Assembly (NCBI GenBank): GCA_003170375.1
Contig: PMZN01000030.1
Span: forward strand, 4,933 to 20,731
Origin: Acidimicrobiaceae bacterium
Lineage (GTDB): Bacteria > Actinomycetota > Acidimicrobiia > Acidimicrobiales > Bog-793
Length of the DNA stretch: 15,799 nt
Reading direction: 5' to 3'
Both the position numbers and the translations under genes were made by a program. The notes beneath the pieces are model-generated. The model had not been told where the DNA came from and ran no database searches. It saw only the letters and a list, made by a program, of their open reading frames with translations. The stretch's first letter is position 1. Each line of letters begins with the position of its first letter. Of the stretch, positions 1 through 7,839 are shown piece after piece.

Positions 1-588
1 CCCGTCCACCGTGCCGACTCGTCCGGGCCCGGTTGGGATCTCGATCAGTACCTCATCTCAACCTCGCCCAATTGGGTCACCAAGATCGGCACGTCGAAGC
101 CGTCCACATCGTGGCCACTGCCTGACATAGGCGAGGGTGAGCAGCTCAACACCGGTGTCGCCACGTTCATCAAGGACACCCCCGGTGCGATCGGCTACGT
201 CTCGTTCGGATACGCCTCGAAAGCGAATTTCGCCAACGCCGCACTGAAGAACAAGTCGGGCTCCTTCGTCGTGCCGTCGTCCTACACGATCGGCCTAGCC
301 GGAGCACAGGCGGCCCACCTGAGTGCCAGCAATTTCTCTGTCATCAACGAACCTGGCCCGTCGACCTACCCGTTGGCCAACTTCAGCTGGACGCTGCTGT
401 ACAAGAAGCAGGCAAACGCTGCCAAGGGCGCGGCGCTCGGTAAGCTCTTCTACTACGTGGTGACCACCGGCCAAAAGCAGGCGAAATCGCTCGGCTACTC
501 GCCGCTTCCGGCGAATGTCGCTCAACTCGCCAAGACGACACTGTCCAAGTTGCAGACCTCGGCAGGGGCAGCACTGCTCAAGCTGTGA
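1..588 (+). CDS. pstS: Phosphate ABC transporter substrate-binding protein PstS (C-terminal part, 5' end outside window)
   Basis: The reading frame is open from base 1 to the TGA at 586-588, giving about 195 residues of the C-terminal half. PstS is the extracytoplasmic phosphate-binding protein that delivers Pi to the PstCAB importer. Near the start, R-A-D-S-S-G-P matches the family's phosphate-contacting 'R.DGSGT' segment. It is followed by a YLISTSPNWV-like stretch, the 'GAIGYVSFGYA' strand and a late 'YPLANFSWTLLYKKQ' strand, all typical of PstS. The signal peptide and N-terminal lobe lie to the left of the window. The stop overlaps the pstC GTG by four bases (GTGA), and pstC, pstA and pstB follow directly, which supports the call. 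An internal ATG-less start at 271 would give only a fragment and is not the real start. Confidence 0.93.
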   Translation, partial: PVHRADSSGPGWDLDQYLISTSPNWVTKIGTSKPSTSWPLPDIGEGEQLNTGVATFIKDTPGAIGYVSFGYASKANFANAALKNKSGSFVVPSSYTIGLAGAQAAHLSASNFSVINEPGPSTYPLANFSWTLLYKKQANAAKGAALGKLFYYVVTTGQKQAKSLGYSPLPANVAQLAKTTLSKLQTSAGAALLKL

Positions 589-1622
589 ACGGCCCGATCG
601 CCTCCTCACCGCCGTCACCTGTCGCCGGGTCAGTCGCGCCAGGTGCGGGCGGTGACCGCCCGGACAGGTTGCGACCATGGCACAAGCGTCGGCTCTTGCC
701 TTCGAGCCCGTTGTACGCAATCGTCCGCTGGGGGGCGGCGGGGCTCTTCGCCGCCCTGGTGATCGGCCTGGTCGTCAGCATCGTGTCGCAGTCGAGCCAG
801 GCGTTCGCCCACTCGGGGATCAGCTTTTTGTGGTCGGGGACCTGGAACCCCGATGCCGGCGACTATGCGGGCGGGACACTTGTCGTAGGGACGGTGATCA
901 CGACGTTGGTGGCCATGATCATCGTCGTGCCGGTCGGCCTTGGCATTTCCGTGTCCCTCTCCGAGCTGATTCCGCCGTGGCTCGCAGGGCCGCTGTCCAC
1001 TTCGATCGAATTCCTCGCCGCCGTGCCCAGCATTGTCGTGGGCCTGTGGGCGCTGCTCGTGCTCTCCCCGGTGTTCGCCACCGATGTCGAACCTGCGCTC
1101 GAGGGCCTTCCGGTCCTGAACCGGCTGTTTCGCGGACCCGCCTATGGGCCGAGCGTGTTGCTCGCTTCGGTGGTGCTGGCCATCATGACGCTGCCAACTG
1201 TCGTCGCTCTGAGCCGGACCGCGCTCGGCGGGGTTCCCATCGCCGACAGGGAGGCGGCGATGGCGCTCGGTGCCACCCATTGGCAAGTGGTCCGGCGCAC
1301 CGTCCTGCCAGGCGCAAGGTCCGGAATCGCAGCCGCCATCACGCTGGCCGTCGGGCGGGCGCTCGGTGAGAGCATCGCCGTGGCGCTGGTGATCGGCAAC
1401 CGCCCGGCAATCCCCCATTCGCTCCTCGCACCCGGAGCGACACTCGGCTCGGCCATTGTCAACCAGTTCGCAGAGGCCTCCCCCGGACTGGGCACGAGCT
1501 CGGTGATCGCGCTCGCGGGCGTCCTGCTTCTCCTGACGATCCTTGTCAACGTCGTGGGACAACTTCTCGTGCGGAGAAGGGGTGGTCGCCGCCTGCTCGG
1601 TGTCCGGGGCGCGGTCGTATGA
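585..1622 (+). CDS. pstC: Phosphate ABC transporter permease PstC
   Basis: This is a 345-residue integral membrane permease, one of the two channel subunits of the PstSCAB phosphate importer. The N-terminal ~45 residues are Pro/Gly/Arg-rich and probably cytoplasmic. The first membrane helix follows at about 48-72, and further hydrophobic segments lie near 100-125, 135-165, 190-210, 250-275 and 305-330. The ABC permease EAA loop that contacts PstB is clear at about 218-240 (E-A-A-M-A-L-G-A-T-H-W...V-L-P-G-A), followed by the PstC-typical 'GRALGESIAV'. I chose the GTG at 585 because it overlaps the pstS stop (GTGA), which fits translational coupling, and the length suits the family. The last codons overlap the pstA start. 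Confidence 0.95.
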   Translation: MNGPIASSPPSPVAGSVAPGAGGDRPDRLRPWHKRRLLPSSPLYAIVRWGAAGLFAALVIGLVVSIVSQSSQAFAHSGISFLWSGTWNPDAGDYAGGTLVVGTVITTLVAMIIVVPVGLGISVSLSELIPPWLAGPLSTSIEFLAAVPSIVVGLWALLVLSPVFATDVEPALEGLPVLNRLFRGPAYGPSVLLASVVLAIMTLPTVVALSRTALGGVPIADREAAMALGATHWQVVRRTVLPGARSGIAAAITLAVGRALGESIAVALVIGNRPAIPHSLLAPGATLGSAIVNQFAEASPGLGTSSVIALAGVLLLLTILVNVVGQLLVRRRGGRRLLGVRGAVV

Positions 1623-2533
1623 GAACACTCCCGACCGTGCAGGTAGCGCTGGATGGCGCAATGCCCGACATGGGACTCGCCGAGGTGGCCCGCCGGCGGC
1701 TCGTGGTGCGGGATTCGGCCCGTCGCTCAATTCGACGGCGCCGGATGGCAGGGCGCGCGATGCAGGTGATCTGCCTCATCGCAGTCCCGATCGGGGTGGC
1801 ACCCTTGGTGGCCCTCGTCCTCGCCACCGTCTCCAAGGGGGCGGGCGCGGTGAACATCGGTTTCCTGCTGCATGCCCCCACACCGTCAGGAGTGCCTGGT
1901 GGGGGTATCTCCACCGCGATCGCCGGTTCCGGTGAGATCGTCGCCTACGCGATCGCATTGGCGGTGCCCATGGGCCTTTTCATAGCCCTGTTCCTGTTCG
2001 AGCGTCCGGGGGGCATCGCGTCGACCATCCGCTTCAGCGCCGACGTGATGTCCGGGGTTCCCTCGATCATCATCGGCATCTTCGCCTATGCGGTCTACGT
2101 CGAGCGGTTCCACCATTTCTCGAATGTGGCGGCCGGATTCGCGCTCGGAGTCTTGATGCTGCCCATCATGGTCCGGGCCAACGAGGAGGCGATGCGGACC
2201 GTTTCGGTCGACCTGTGGGAAGCGGGCGTCTCCCTCGGCGCGCGCCGATCGCGCGTGGCCCGCTCGGTCGTGCTGCGGGGAGCGCTGCCGGGAGTGGTCA
2301 CCGGCAACCTACTCGCGGTGGCCCGCGGCGTGGGCGAGACCGCGCCGCTCCTGTTCACGGTGGCTTCCCCCACCTTCGCGATGACCCTGCTCATTTTCAA
2401 TGACGCGACACAGCCGTTTTCGGACGCTCAGCAAACCGCGTGGGGAACGGCATTGGTGCTCCTCGCCCTCGTGCTGATCCTGAGCGTGACGGCCCGGATG
2501 GTCGCCTGGACACTCAACAGGAAGACACGATGA
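1619..2533 (+). CDS. pstA: Phosphate ABC transporter permease PstA
   Basis: This 304-residue membrane protein is the second permease subunit, pairing with PstC to form the phosphate channel. A basic N-terminus with an RRSIRRRR cluster near 35-43 precedes the first helix at about 47-70. More hydrophobic segments lie near 105-127, 140-160, 170-185, 240-258 and 272-295. The EAA loop is at about 202-225 ([11 protein letters not shown]...L-R-G-A-L-P-G), followed by '[13 protein letters not shown]', the standard PstA signature just after the loop. The ATG at 1619 overlaps the pstC stop as ATGA, and its own stop overlaps the pstB ATG the same way, so the three genes are almost certainly co-translated. 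Confidence 0.95.
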   Translation: MRTLPTVQVALDGAMPDMGLAEVARRRLVVRDSARRSIRRRRMAGRAMQVICLIAVPIGVAPLVALVLATVSKGAGAVNIGFLLHAPTPSGVPGGGISTAIAGSGEIVAYAIALAVPMGLFIALFLFERPGGIASTIRFSADVMSGVPSIIIGIFAYAVYVERFHHFSNVAAGFALGVLMLPIMVRANEEAMRTVSVDLWEAGVSLGARRSRVARSVVLRGALPGVVTGNLLAVARGVGETAPLLFTVASPTFAMTLLIFNDATQPFSDAQQTAWGTALVLLALVLILSVTARMVAWTLNRKTR

Positions 2534-3432
2534 AGCGGCACGACGAGGTCACAGGCCAGGCGTCCAACCACGCAACCGATCCGCGGGCCCATTTCGACGA
2601 CCGGTCGGGGCGGCTCGCCAAGGAATCGAAGGCGGCGGCAGACCGACCTGATCCCGAAGTGCACGGCGCCGCCGTGACGCTCGACGACGTGAGCATCACC
2701 TTCGGCGATCATGTCGCCGTCCGCAATGTCACCCTCCAGATGCCCGCCCGCCAGGTGACCGCCCTCGTCGGTCCGTCCGGGTGTGGCAAGACGAGTGTGT
2801 TGCGTGCCATCAACCGGCTCCACGACCACACCGGAGGGGCCGTTCGAGGCAGCGTCCGGCTTGGCAACCTCGACGTCTACGGACCGGATGTTCAGCCGGA
2901 GGTGCTGCGCAGCCGGATCGGGATGGTGTTCCAACGGCCGAATCCCTTCCCGACGATGAGCATCTTCGACAACGTGATCTCCGGGCTCCGCTTCAACGGT
3001 GTCCGCAACAAGCGTCTTCTCCGCGAAATGGGCATAGCAGCGCTTCACAATGCCGCCCTGTGGGACATCGTCAAGGATCGCCTCAACCAACCCGCGCTGC
3101 GCCTTTCGGGTGGACAGCAACAACGCCTTTGCATCGCGCGCGCTCTCGCCATCGAGCCCGAGGTGCTCCTCATGGACGAGCCGTGCTCCGCGCTCGATCC
3201 TGTGGCTACGGCAAAGATCGAGGACCTCATCAGACACCTCTCAGGTGAGGTGACGATCGCCCTTGTCACCCACAACATGTTCCAGGCCGCCCGTGTCTCG
3301 GACAACGTCGCGGTCTTCCTCCTCGGCGACGACCGTGTCGGGGAACTGGTTGAGGTGGGCCCCACGGACCGGGTGTTCGACACGCCCGACGACGCCCGGA
3401 CGAAGGCCTACGTCACCGGGCACGTCGGTTGA
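2530..3432 (+). CDS. pstB: Phosphate ABC transporter ATP-binding protein PstB
   Basis: This 300-residue cytoplasmic ATPase energises the PstCA channel. From the ATG at 2530, the Walker A motif GPSGCGKT is at 81-88, the Q-loop Gln at 135 ([14 protein letters not shown]), the ABC signature LSGGQQQ at 192-198, Walker B LLMDEP at 213-218 and the switch His at 248 (VTHNM). The '[14 protein letters not shown]' and 'LWDIVKDRL' stretches are specific to PstB among ABC ATPases. I chose the ATG at 2530 because it overlaps the pstA stop as ATGA; an in-frame start at 2440 would lie deep inside pstA. The protein carries about 45 hydrophilic residues before the first ABC strand, more than the usual ~260-residue PstB. 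It is the last gene of the operon, and phoU does not follow. Confidence 0.96.
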   Translation: MKRHDEVTGQASNHATDPRAHFDDRSGRLAKESKAAADRPDPEVHGAAVTLDDVSITFGDHVAVRNVTLQMPARQVTALVGPSGCGKTSVLRAINRLHDHTGGAVRGSVRLGNLDVYGPDVQPEVLRSRIGMVFQRPNPFPTMSIFDNVISGLRFNGVRNKRLLREMGIAALHNAALWDIVKDRLNQPALRLSGGQQQRLCIARALAIEPEVLLMDEPCSALDPVATAKIEDLIRHLSGEVTIALVTHNMFQAARVSDNVAVFLLGDDRVGELVEVGPTDRVFDTPDDARTKAYVTGHVG

Positions 3433-3483
3433 CCGGACACTGAGGCCCGCCCGGCAGCGCCTGATGCCGCTCACAAAGGCGAC

Positions 3484-4395
3484 TCAACTGGCGCCGAAGG
3501 TCACGCTCTCCAGATCGAGCCCGATGTCCAGCGCCACGACCGAGTGGGTCAGGGCACCGACCGAGATCACGTCTGCGCCGGCTCTCGCGTAGGCCGCGAC
3601 GTTCTCGAGGTCGACGCCGCCCGAGGCCTCGACAAGGACCGAACCGGTGACCCCGCGCGGGTGGGCGCGCACGAGCTCCACGCATGCCCGGACCTCGTCT
3701 GGGGTCATGTTGTCGCACATGACAAGCGTCGCCCCGGCATCAAGGGCCTCGGCCACCTGACTGGGGTGCTCACACTCGACCTCGACCATGCGACCCGGCC
3801 ACCACGCCAGAGCCTTTCGGACCGCCTCGCTGATCGAGAGCCCGCCGAGGTGGTTGTCCTTGATCAGCACCCCCTCGGAGAGGCTGCCTCGATGATTGGC
3901 CGCTCCGCCTGCCCTCACGGCCGCCTTCTCGAGCGACCGCAGTCCAGGTGTGGTCTTGCGCGTGTCCCAGATCCTCGCCGACGGGTTGGCTCCGTGGGCG
4001 ACCTCGACGTAGCGCCGCGCCGCCGTTGCCACACCCGAGAGATGACAGAGGAAGTTGAGCGCTGTCCGCTCGGCGGTGAGCAGGGACCGCAACGGGCCCT
4101 CGAGCCGTCCGATCACGCCGCCTGGCCCGATATCGCAACCGTCCCCCACTAGCCAGGTCACCTCGAGTCGGGGATCGACCTGGCTGCAGGTCTGTTCGAC
4201 ACAACGCGTGCCGGCGACGACCCCTTGTGCCCGCGCGACGAACGCGGCCCGTCCACGAGAGGCTTCGGGCATCAGCGCTGCAGACAGGTCACCCAGCGGA
4301 AGGAGATCCTCGGCGAGCGCGATTGCAACGGCCTCGCGGACCGCCACAGTCGGTGGGTGAACGTCGTCGCGGTACACCGGGACGGCCCCCGTCAT
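3484..4395 (-). CDS. nadC: Nicotinate-nucleotide pyrophosphorylase (quinolinate phosphoribosyltransferase, carboxylating)
   Basis: The enzyme converts quinolinate plus PRPP to nicotinate mononucleotide, CO2 and PPi, the step that joins de novo synthesis to the NAD trunk pathway. The product is 303 residues, normal for the family. Visible motifs are EDLLPLGDLS near 29-38, ERTALNFLCHLSG at 109-121, DTRKTTPG at 144-151 (substrate and PRPP contacts), KAAV...GGAANHR at 157-169, IKDNH at 178-182, VEVECE at 204-209 and the late ASGGV and ISVGALTHS segments of the barrel. The ATG at 4395 is chosen because it overlaps the nadB stop as ATGA. A longer in-frame start at 4473 lies inside nadB and adds 26 non-homologous residues. 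It is the last minus-strand gene, convergent with pstB 51 bp away. Confidence 0.96.
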   Translation of the reverse strand: MTGAVPVYRDDVHPPTVAVREAVAIALAEDLLPLGDLSAALMPEASRGRAAFVARAQGVVAGTRCVEQTCSQVDPRLEVTWLVGDGCDIGPGGVIGRLEGPLRSLLTAERTALNFLCHLSGVATAARRYVEVAHGANPSARIWDTRKTTPGLRSLEKAAVRAGGAANHRGSLSEGVLIKDNHLGGLSISEAVRKALAWWPGRMVEVECEHPSQVAEALDAGATLVMCDNMTPDEVRACVELVRAHPRGVTGSVLVEASGGVDLENVAAYARAGADVISVGALTHSVVALDIGLDLESVTFGAS

Positions 4396-6113
4396 GCGCC
4401 GAGCACGGCTGACCCGTGCTGACGCCCATTCCCGGGCTGTGCGCCGCGGTTGGTCCCGTGCGACAACCTGCAACGAAAGCTCGGCGATGCCTCTGGAAAG
4501 TCCGAGCGTGCTTGCGACCCTCGCGTCTCCTCGCGCTCGGCCGCAGCCTCCAGCAGTGCCTTGGCTACGTCAGTGAGGTTCCTCACTTCGGCTGTGGCAC
4601 GATCGAGCGTCGGAGCAAGCTCCGCCGCAACGCCGGTGACGACCTGATCGGCCCGCGCGAGCGACGACGCATCACGGACGACGCCGGCCCAGTTGGTCAT
4701 CGCTGCCTGGAGAGCGGCGCGCTGTGCCGCGGCGCTCGCGTCGCTGTCCGGCGAGGCGGCGATCTGCCCGGACGAAGCTCCCGGGTGATCAGCTCCGCAC
4801 CGGCAGTCTGCGACCGGCCGGACGGCGATCGGCCCCGCCCGGTCATCGCTCGGCCGCGCTCGGGTCATCTCAGTGTCCAGGCCGGCGAGCGCGCCCGTGG
4901 GCTCAGGCGCATCACGACCTGACAGGATGGCGTCGACGCAGCGGGCTCCGAAGACCATGCCTTCCAGCAGCGAGTTCGAGGCAAGCCGGTTGGCTCCATG
5001 AACCCCACTGCAGGCGACCTCGCCCGCCGCCCAAAGCCCTGGGAGCGCCGTCGCGCCGTCGAGGTCCACGAGAAGGCCTCCGGACAAGTAGTGCGCGGCC
5101 GGCGCGACCGGCACCCAGTCATGAACCGGATCGAACCCGGCATCCGCCAGCGATTCCGCGATCGTCGGGAATCTTCGCCCGAAGTCCTCGAGAGCCGTCG
5201 CGTCCAGCCACACGTGCTCGCTGCCCTCCTCCGCCAACTTGACGGCGATCGCCCGGCTCACGAGGTCGCGCGGGAGAAGCTCGTCCACGAAACGATTGCC
5301 CGCGCCATCCCGCAGCACCGCCCCGTGACCGCGAAGCGCCTCGGAGATGAGCGGGCGCGGCATGGCCGCATGGTGGAGCGCTGTCGGATGAAACTGGACG
5401 AACTCCACGTCGGCAACCGGGACCCCGGCGCGCAGCGCCATCGCGATGCCGTCACCGGTCGCCTCGACGGGATTGGTCGTGACCGCGTACATCTGTCCCG
5501 CGCCGCCGCATGCGAGAACCACATGGGAGGCCTCGACACGCTGCAGCCGGCCCTTGGGGTCGAGGGCGATGACGCCCGTGCACCGGGCGCCTTCGAGGAC
5601 GAGATCGAGGGCGAACCAACCCTCTAGGATCGCTGCGGCACTGTCACACACTGCTGCGACAAGGGCCCGCTCCACTTCCGCACCTGTGGCGGTGCCTCCC
5701 GCGTGCAGGACGCGCGCTGTCGAGTGGCCACCCTCCCTGGCTCGCGAGAGTCCACCGCCAGGGCCCCTGTCGAAGACCGCGCCAAGCGCGATGAGCTCGT
5801 GGACGCGCTCGGAGCCTTCGTCGACGAGTACACGAACCGCAGCTTCGTCGCACAGTCCCGCTCCGGCGCGGAGAGTGTCCGCCAGGTGGAGGTCGGTCGA
5901 GTCCTCGTCGCCGGGCAGCACGGCAGCGATGCCTCCCTGCGCCCAACGTGTCGTCGACTGCTCCAACTCGCCCTTGGTGAGAACACCGACCCTGGCCCCG
6001 CCGAGCTGGGCAAGGCGAACCGCCGCGGACAGGCCCGCCACCCCGCTCCCGATCACGAGGACGTCGAGCCGCTCTAGTGGGCTCACGTCCACATGCACCA
6101 CTCGGCTCGCCAA
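4392..6113 (-). CDS. nadB: L-aspartate oxidase
   Basis: This FAD enzyme oxidises L-aspartate to iminoaspartate, the first step of bacterial NAD synthesis. The 573-residue protein starts with a dinucleotide-binding fold (GSGVAGLSAAVRLA at 22-35), then TTRWAQGGIAAVL at 54-66, HSTARVLHAGG, QFHPTAL and RGHGAVLRD, and the FAD-binding 'GVHGANRLASNSLLEG' before about residue 390. The C-terminal helical domain is recognisable (NLTDVAKALLEAAAER, then the ETRGSQARSDFPE ending). Between them, roughly 397-465 is a low-complexity segment containing Cys-Arg-Cys. The first available start is TTG at 6113; GTG codons at 6101 and 6098 are alternatives. panC ends 22 bp upstream and nadC overlaps by 4 bp. The partner quinolinate synthase NadA is not in the window. 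Confidence 0.95.
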   Translation of the reverse strand: MASRVVHVDVSPLERLDVLVIGSGVAGLSAAVRLAQLGGARVGVLTKGELEQSTTRWAQGGIAAVLPGDEDSTDLHLADTLRAGAGLCDEAAVRVLVDEGSERVHELIALGAVFDRGPGGGLSRAREGGHSTARVLHAGGTATGAEVERALVAAVCDSAAAILEGWFALDLVLEGARCTGVIALDPKGRLQRVEASHVVLACGGAGQMYAVTTNPVEATGDGIAMALRAGVPVADVEFVQFHPTALHHAAMPRPLISEALRGHGAVLRDGAGNRFVDELLPRDLVSRAIAVKLAEEGSEHVWLDATALEDFGRRFPTIAESLADAGFDPVHDWVPVAPAAHYLSGGLLVDLDGATALPGLWAAGEVACSGVHGANRLASNSLLEGMVFGARCVDAILSGRDAPEPTGALAGLDTEMTRARPSDDRAGPIAVRPVADCRCGADHPGASSGQIAASPDSDASAAAQRAALQAAMTNWAGVVRDASSLARADQVVTGVAAELAPTLDRATAEVRNLTDVAKALLEAAAEREETRGSQARSDFPEASPSFRCRLSHGTNRGAQPGNGRQHGSAVLGA

Positions 6114-6135
6114 ACCAGGAAGGACAGCCTCGGTG

Positions 6136-6984
6136 TCATGTCTCCACCCCCAAGTTGTCGATCAGGCGGACCGGCCCGACTTGCGCCGCGATGAGAAGCC
6201 GAAGCCCACCGGAGAGCGGAGCCGGTGATTCGAACGTGACGGGATCCACCACAACTGCATAATCCAACCTGGCCCGCGGCTCAGCCGCAACCACGGCAAC
6301 CATCGCAGCTTCCACTTCCGCACTGTGCCGCGCACCTGTGACCAAGGCGGCGCGCCCCGCGCCGAGCGCCTTGAAGAGCACGCCTGCCGCGCGCCGGTCG
6401 TCGGGCCCGAGCAGGCGGTTACGGCTCGAGCATGCAAGGCCATCGGGCTCCCGTACCGTCGGGCAGCCGACGATCTCGACATCGAGGTCGAGGTCCGCGA
6501 CCAGGCGGCGCACGACGGCCAGTTGTTGGAAGTCCTTCTCTCCGAAATACGCCCCGCAACGTCCAGAAAGCGACAGCAACTTGGTGACGACCGTCGCGAC
6601 GCCCGCGAAATGGCCCGGGCGGGAGGCGCCCTCGAGGCGATCGGCGAGCCCGCCGGGCTCGACTCTTGTTTCTGGCTCTCCCCGCGGGTACATCTCGCTC
6701 ACCGAAGGCGCGAACAAGAGCCCGACGCCGGCCGCTTGCGCCATCGCCATGTCCAGCTCCAAGTTGGCCGGGTACCGTGCCAGGTCAGCAGCGGAGGAGA
6801 ACTGGAGCGGGTTCACAAAGATGCTCGCCGCCACTACGTCGCAGCTCGATGCCGCGGCCTGCAAGAGCGACATGTGCCCCTCATGGAACGCACCCATCGT
6901 CGGTACGAGGCCGAGCCGGGAGCCTGCCGCGCGTGCAGCCGACGTCGCCTTTCGGAACTCGTCGCGAGTGACGACTACCTCCAC
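6136..6984 (-). CDS. panC: Pantothenate synthetase (pantoate-beta-alanine ligase)
   Basis: PanC joins pantoate and beta-alanine using ATP to make pantothenate, the CoA precursor. With the GTG at 6984 the protein is 282 residues, the usual size. Family motifs run in order: PTMGAFHEGH at 28-37 (ATP HIGH-like site), FVNPLQF at 56-62, RPGHFAGVATVVTKL at 122-136, YFGEKDFQQL at 146-155, and VREPDGLACSSRN at 177-189 (the KMSKS-equivalent loop). The frame stays open to 7251, but the extra 89 residues are Arg/Ser-rich, unlike PanC, and would run into the upstream gene, so I reject that start. A good Shine-Dalgarno is not visible before 6984. The upstream DUF2520 gene is 79 bp away and nadB follows 22 bp downstream. 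Confidence 0.95.
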   Translation of the reverse strand: MEVVVTRDEFRKATSAARAAGSRLGLVPTMGAFHEGHMSLLQAAASSCDVVAASIFVNPLQFSSAADLARYPANLELDMAMAQAAGVGLLFAPSVSEMYPRGEPETRVEPGGLADRLEGASRPGHFAGVATVVTKLLSLSGRCGAYFGEKDFQQLAVVRRLVADLDLDVEIVGCPTVREPDGLACSSRNRLLGPDDRRAAGVLFKALGAGRAALVTGARHSAEVEAAMVAVVAAEPRARLDYAVVVDPVTFESPAPLSGGLRLLIAAQVGPVRLIDNLGVET

Positions 6985-7040
6985 GAGCCGGTCCCGGCGC
7001 TTCCGACCCGGTCGCCAGCCGCGCCGAACCCGCAACTTCC

Positions 7041-7064
7041 AGCAGGCGTCCGCTCGGGCCTGCT
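7041..7064 (-). repeat. GC-rich inverted repeat at the end of the DUF2520 gene
   Basis: Seven-base arms (AGCAGGC at 7041-7047 and GCCTGCT at 7058-7064) flank a 10-base loop, beginning at the last base of the DUF2520 stop codon on the minus strand. There is no T-tract after it, so it is not a classical intrinsic terminator. It might stabilise or attenuate the transcript ahead of panC. A chance match in GC-rich DNA is quite possible. Confidence 0.3.
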
Positions 7065-7786
7065 CATCTTTGCCGGCCCGCGGTGACGAGCCGACGCGCG
7101 AGGGCAACCCCGGCGTCATAACCGCCCAGCTCTGCCGGGTCCAGCACTTGGCGGTGACGTTCGATTGTGGTGAGGTCCCCGCGCGCGACCGGACCTGTGA
7201 GCGCCGCGGCTGGTCCGAGCCGGCCGACGTCGTCAAGAGCGCCCCGGGCAAGCGGCAGGAAGGCTTCGAGGGGAAGCCCGACGGACGCGGCCACGCGTTG
7301 AACCTGGCCGAGGAGTGCGACGAGATGGTTGGACGCCATGCAGGCTGCAGCGTGGTACCCGGCCCTTGAGTCCGCCGGGATCACGAGCGTGCGGCCTCCG
7401 AGCTCCAGGACGAGGTCGATGACGGCTTGGTCCCCGGCCACGGCGAAGTAACCGCCGGAGCCAAGGCGCGCCGCTCCGATGGCCGGATCGGGAAGGGTCA
7501 CCAACGGATGGAGCGCGGCGACGCGCTCATGTGGCGCAAGCACCTCGAGGCCGAGTGCTCCCGAGCAATGGGCCACGACGGTGCAGGGCACCGGCCTGAC
7601 CGCCGAAGCGACGCCGGCGATCGCCTGATCGGGAACCGTGAGCAACAGCACGTCCACGCCGGCGGCAGCTGAAGAAACGTCATCCGCGCGCCCGAGAATA
7701 TCTCGGACTTCGACACCGGCGGCTGCAAACGCCGACGCAAAGGATCTACCGGCGCGCCCGGGTCCGATGATGCGAACCGTGGTCAT
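7064..7786 (-). CDS. Rossmann-fold and DUF2520 domain protein, putative NAD(P)-dependent oxidoreductase
   Basis: The 240-residue protein begins with a dinucleotide-binding fold: IIGPGRAG at 6-13, then the LLLTVPDQAI strand at 47-56 and VVAHCSGALGL at 70-80, as in Rossmann/DUF2520 (COG5495-like) proteins. The helical C-terminal half contains LHPLVTLPD near 92-100 and the 'GYHAAACMASNHLVALL' helix, which corresponds to the dimerising domain of 6-phosphogluconate dehydrogenase-like reductases. The ATG at 7786 is preceded by an AAAAGAG purine stretch. The frame extends to 8158, but that part is an Arg/Pro-rich shadow of folK. Homologues sit beside panC in many actinobacteria (Rv3603c in M. tuberculosis). 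The substrate is unproven; ketopantoate reductase is one possibility given the neighbour. Confidence 0.88.
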   Translation of the reverse strand: MTTVRIIGPGRAGRSFASAFAAAGVEVRDILGRADDVSSAAAGVDVLLLTVPDQAIAGVASAVRPVPCTVVAHCSGALGLEVLAPHERVAALHPLVTLPDPAIGAARLGSGGYFAVAGDQAVIDLVLELGGRTLVIPADSRAGYHAAACMASNHLVALLGQVQRVAASVGLPLEAFLPLARGALDDVGRLGPAAALTGPVARGDLTTIERHRQVLDPAELGGYDAGVALARRLVTAGRQR

Positions 7787-7839
7787 GGTGAGCTCTTTTC
7801 GTTCCGGCCCCGTCACCAGGTGCCGTTCGTGTCTCAGTG

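Noticed and set aside
630..1730. Long antisense frame of 366 codons opposite pstC
   Set aside because: Its product is Arg/Asp/Gly/His-rich without any motif, as expected for the complement of a high-GC gene. pstC on the other strand is unambiguous. The same holds for other long frames opposite pstB, nadB, panC and the metalloprotease gene.
2440..2529. Upstream in-frame start that would lengthen PstB by 30 residues
   Set aside because: It lies entirely inside pstA, adds a Gly/Arg/Asp-rich segment unlike PstB, and the ATG at 2530 has the same ATGA overlap as the other pst junctions.
3433..3483. Possible bidirectional terminator between the convergent pstB and nadC genes
   Set aside because: Only a 5-base stem (CGGCA/TGCCG) with an 8-base loop and no T-tract is visible, too weak to call.
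4396..4473. Longer NadC reading frame starting at 4473
   Set aside because: It overlaps the nadB coding end and adds 26 Arg-rich residues. The ATG at 4395 overlaps the nadB stop and gives the family's normal N-terminus.
6985..7251. 89-residue N-terminal extension of PanC
   Set aside because: The composition is unlike PanC, it runs into the DUF2520 gene, and PanC normally begins about 27 residues before the PTMGAFHEGH motif, as it does from 6984.
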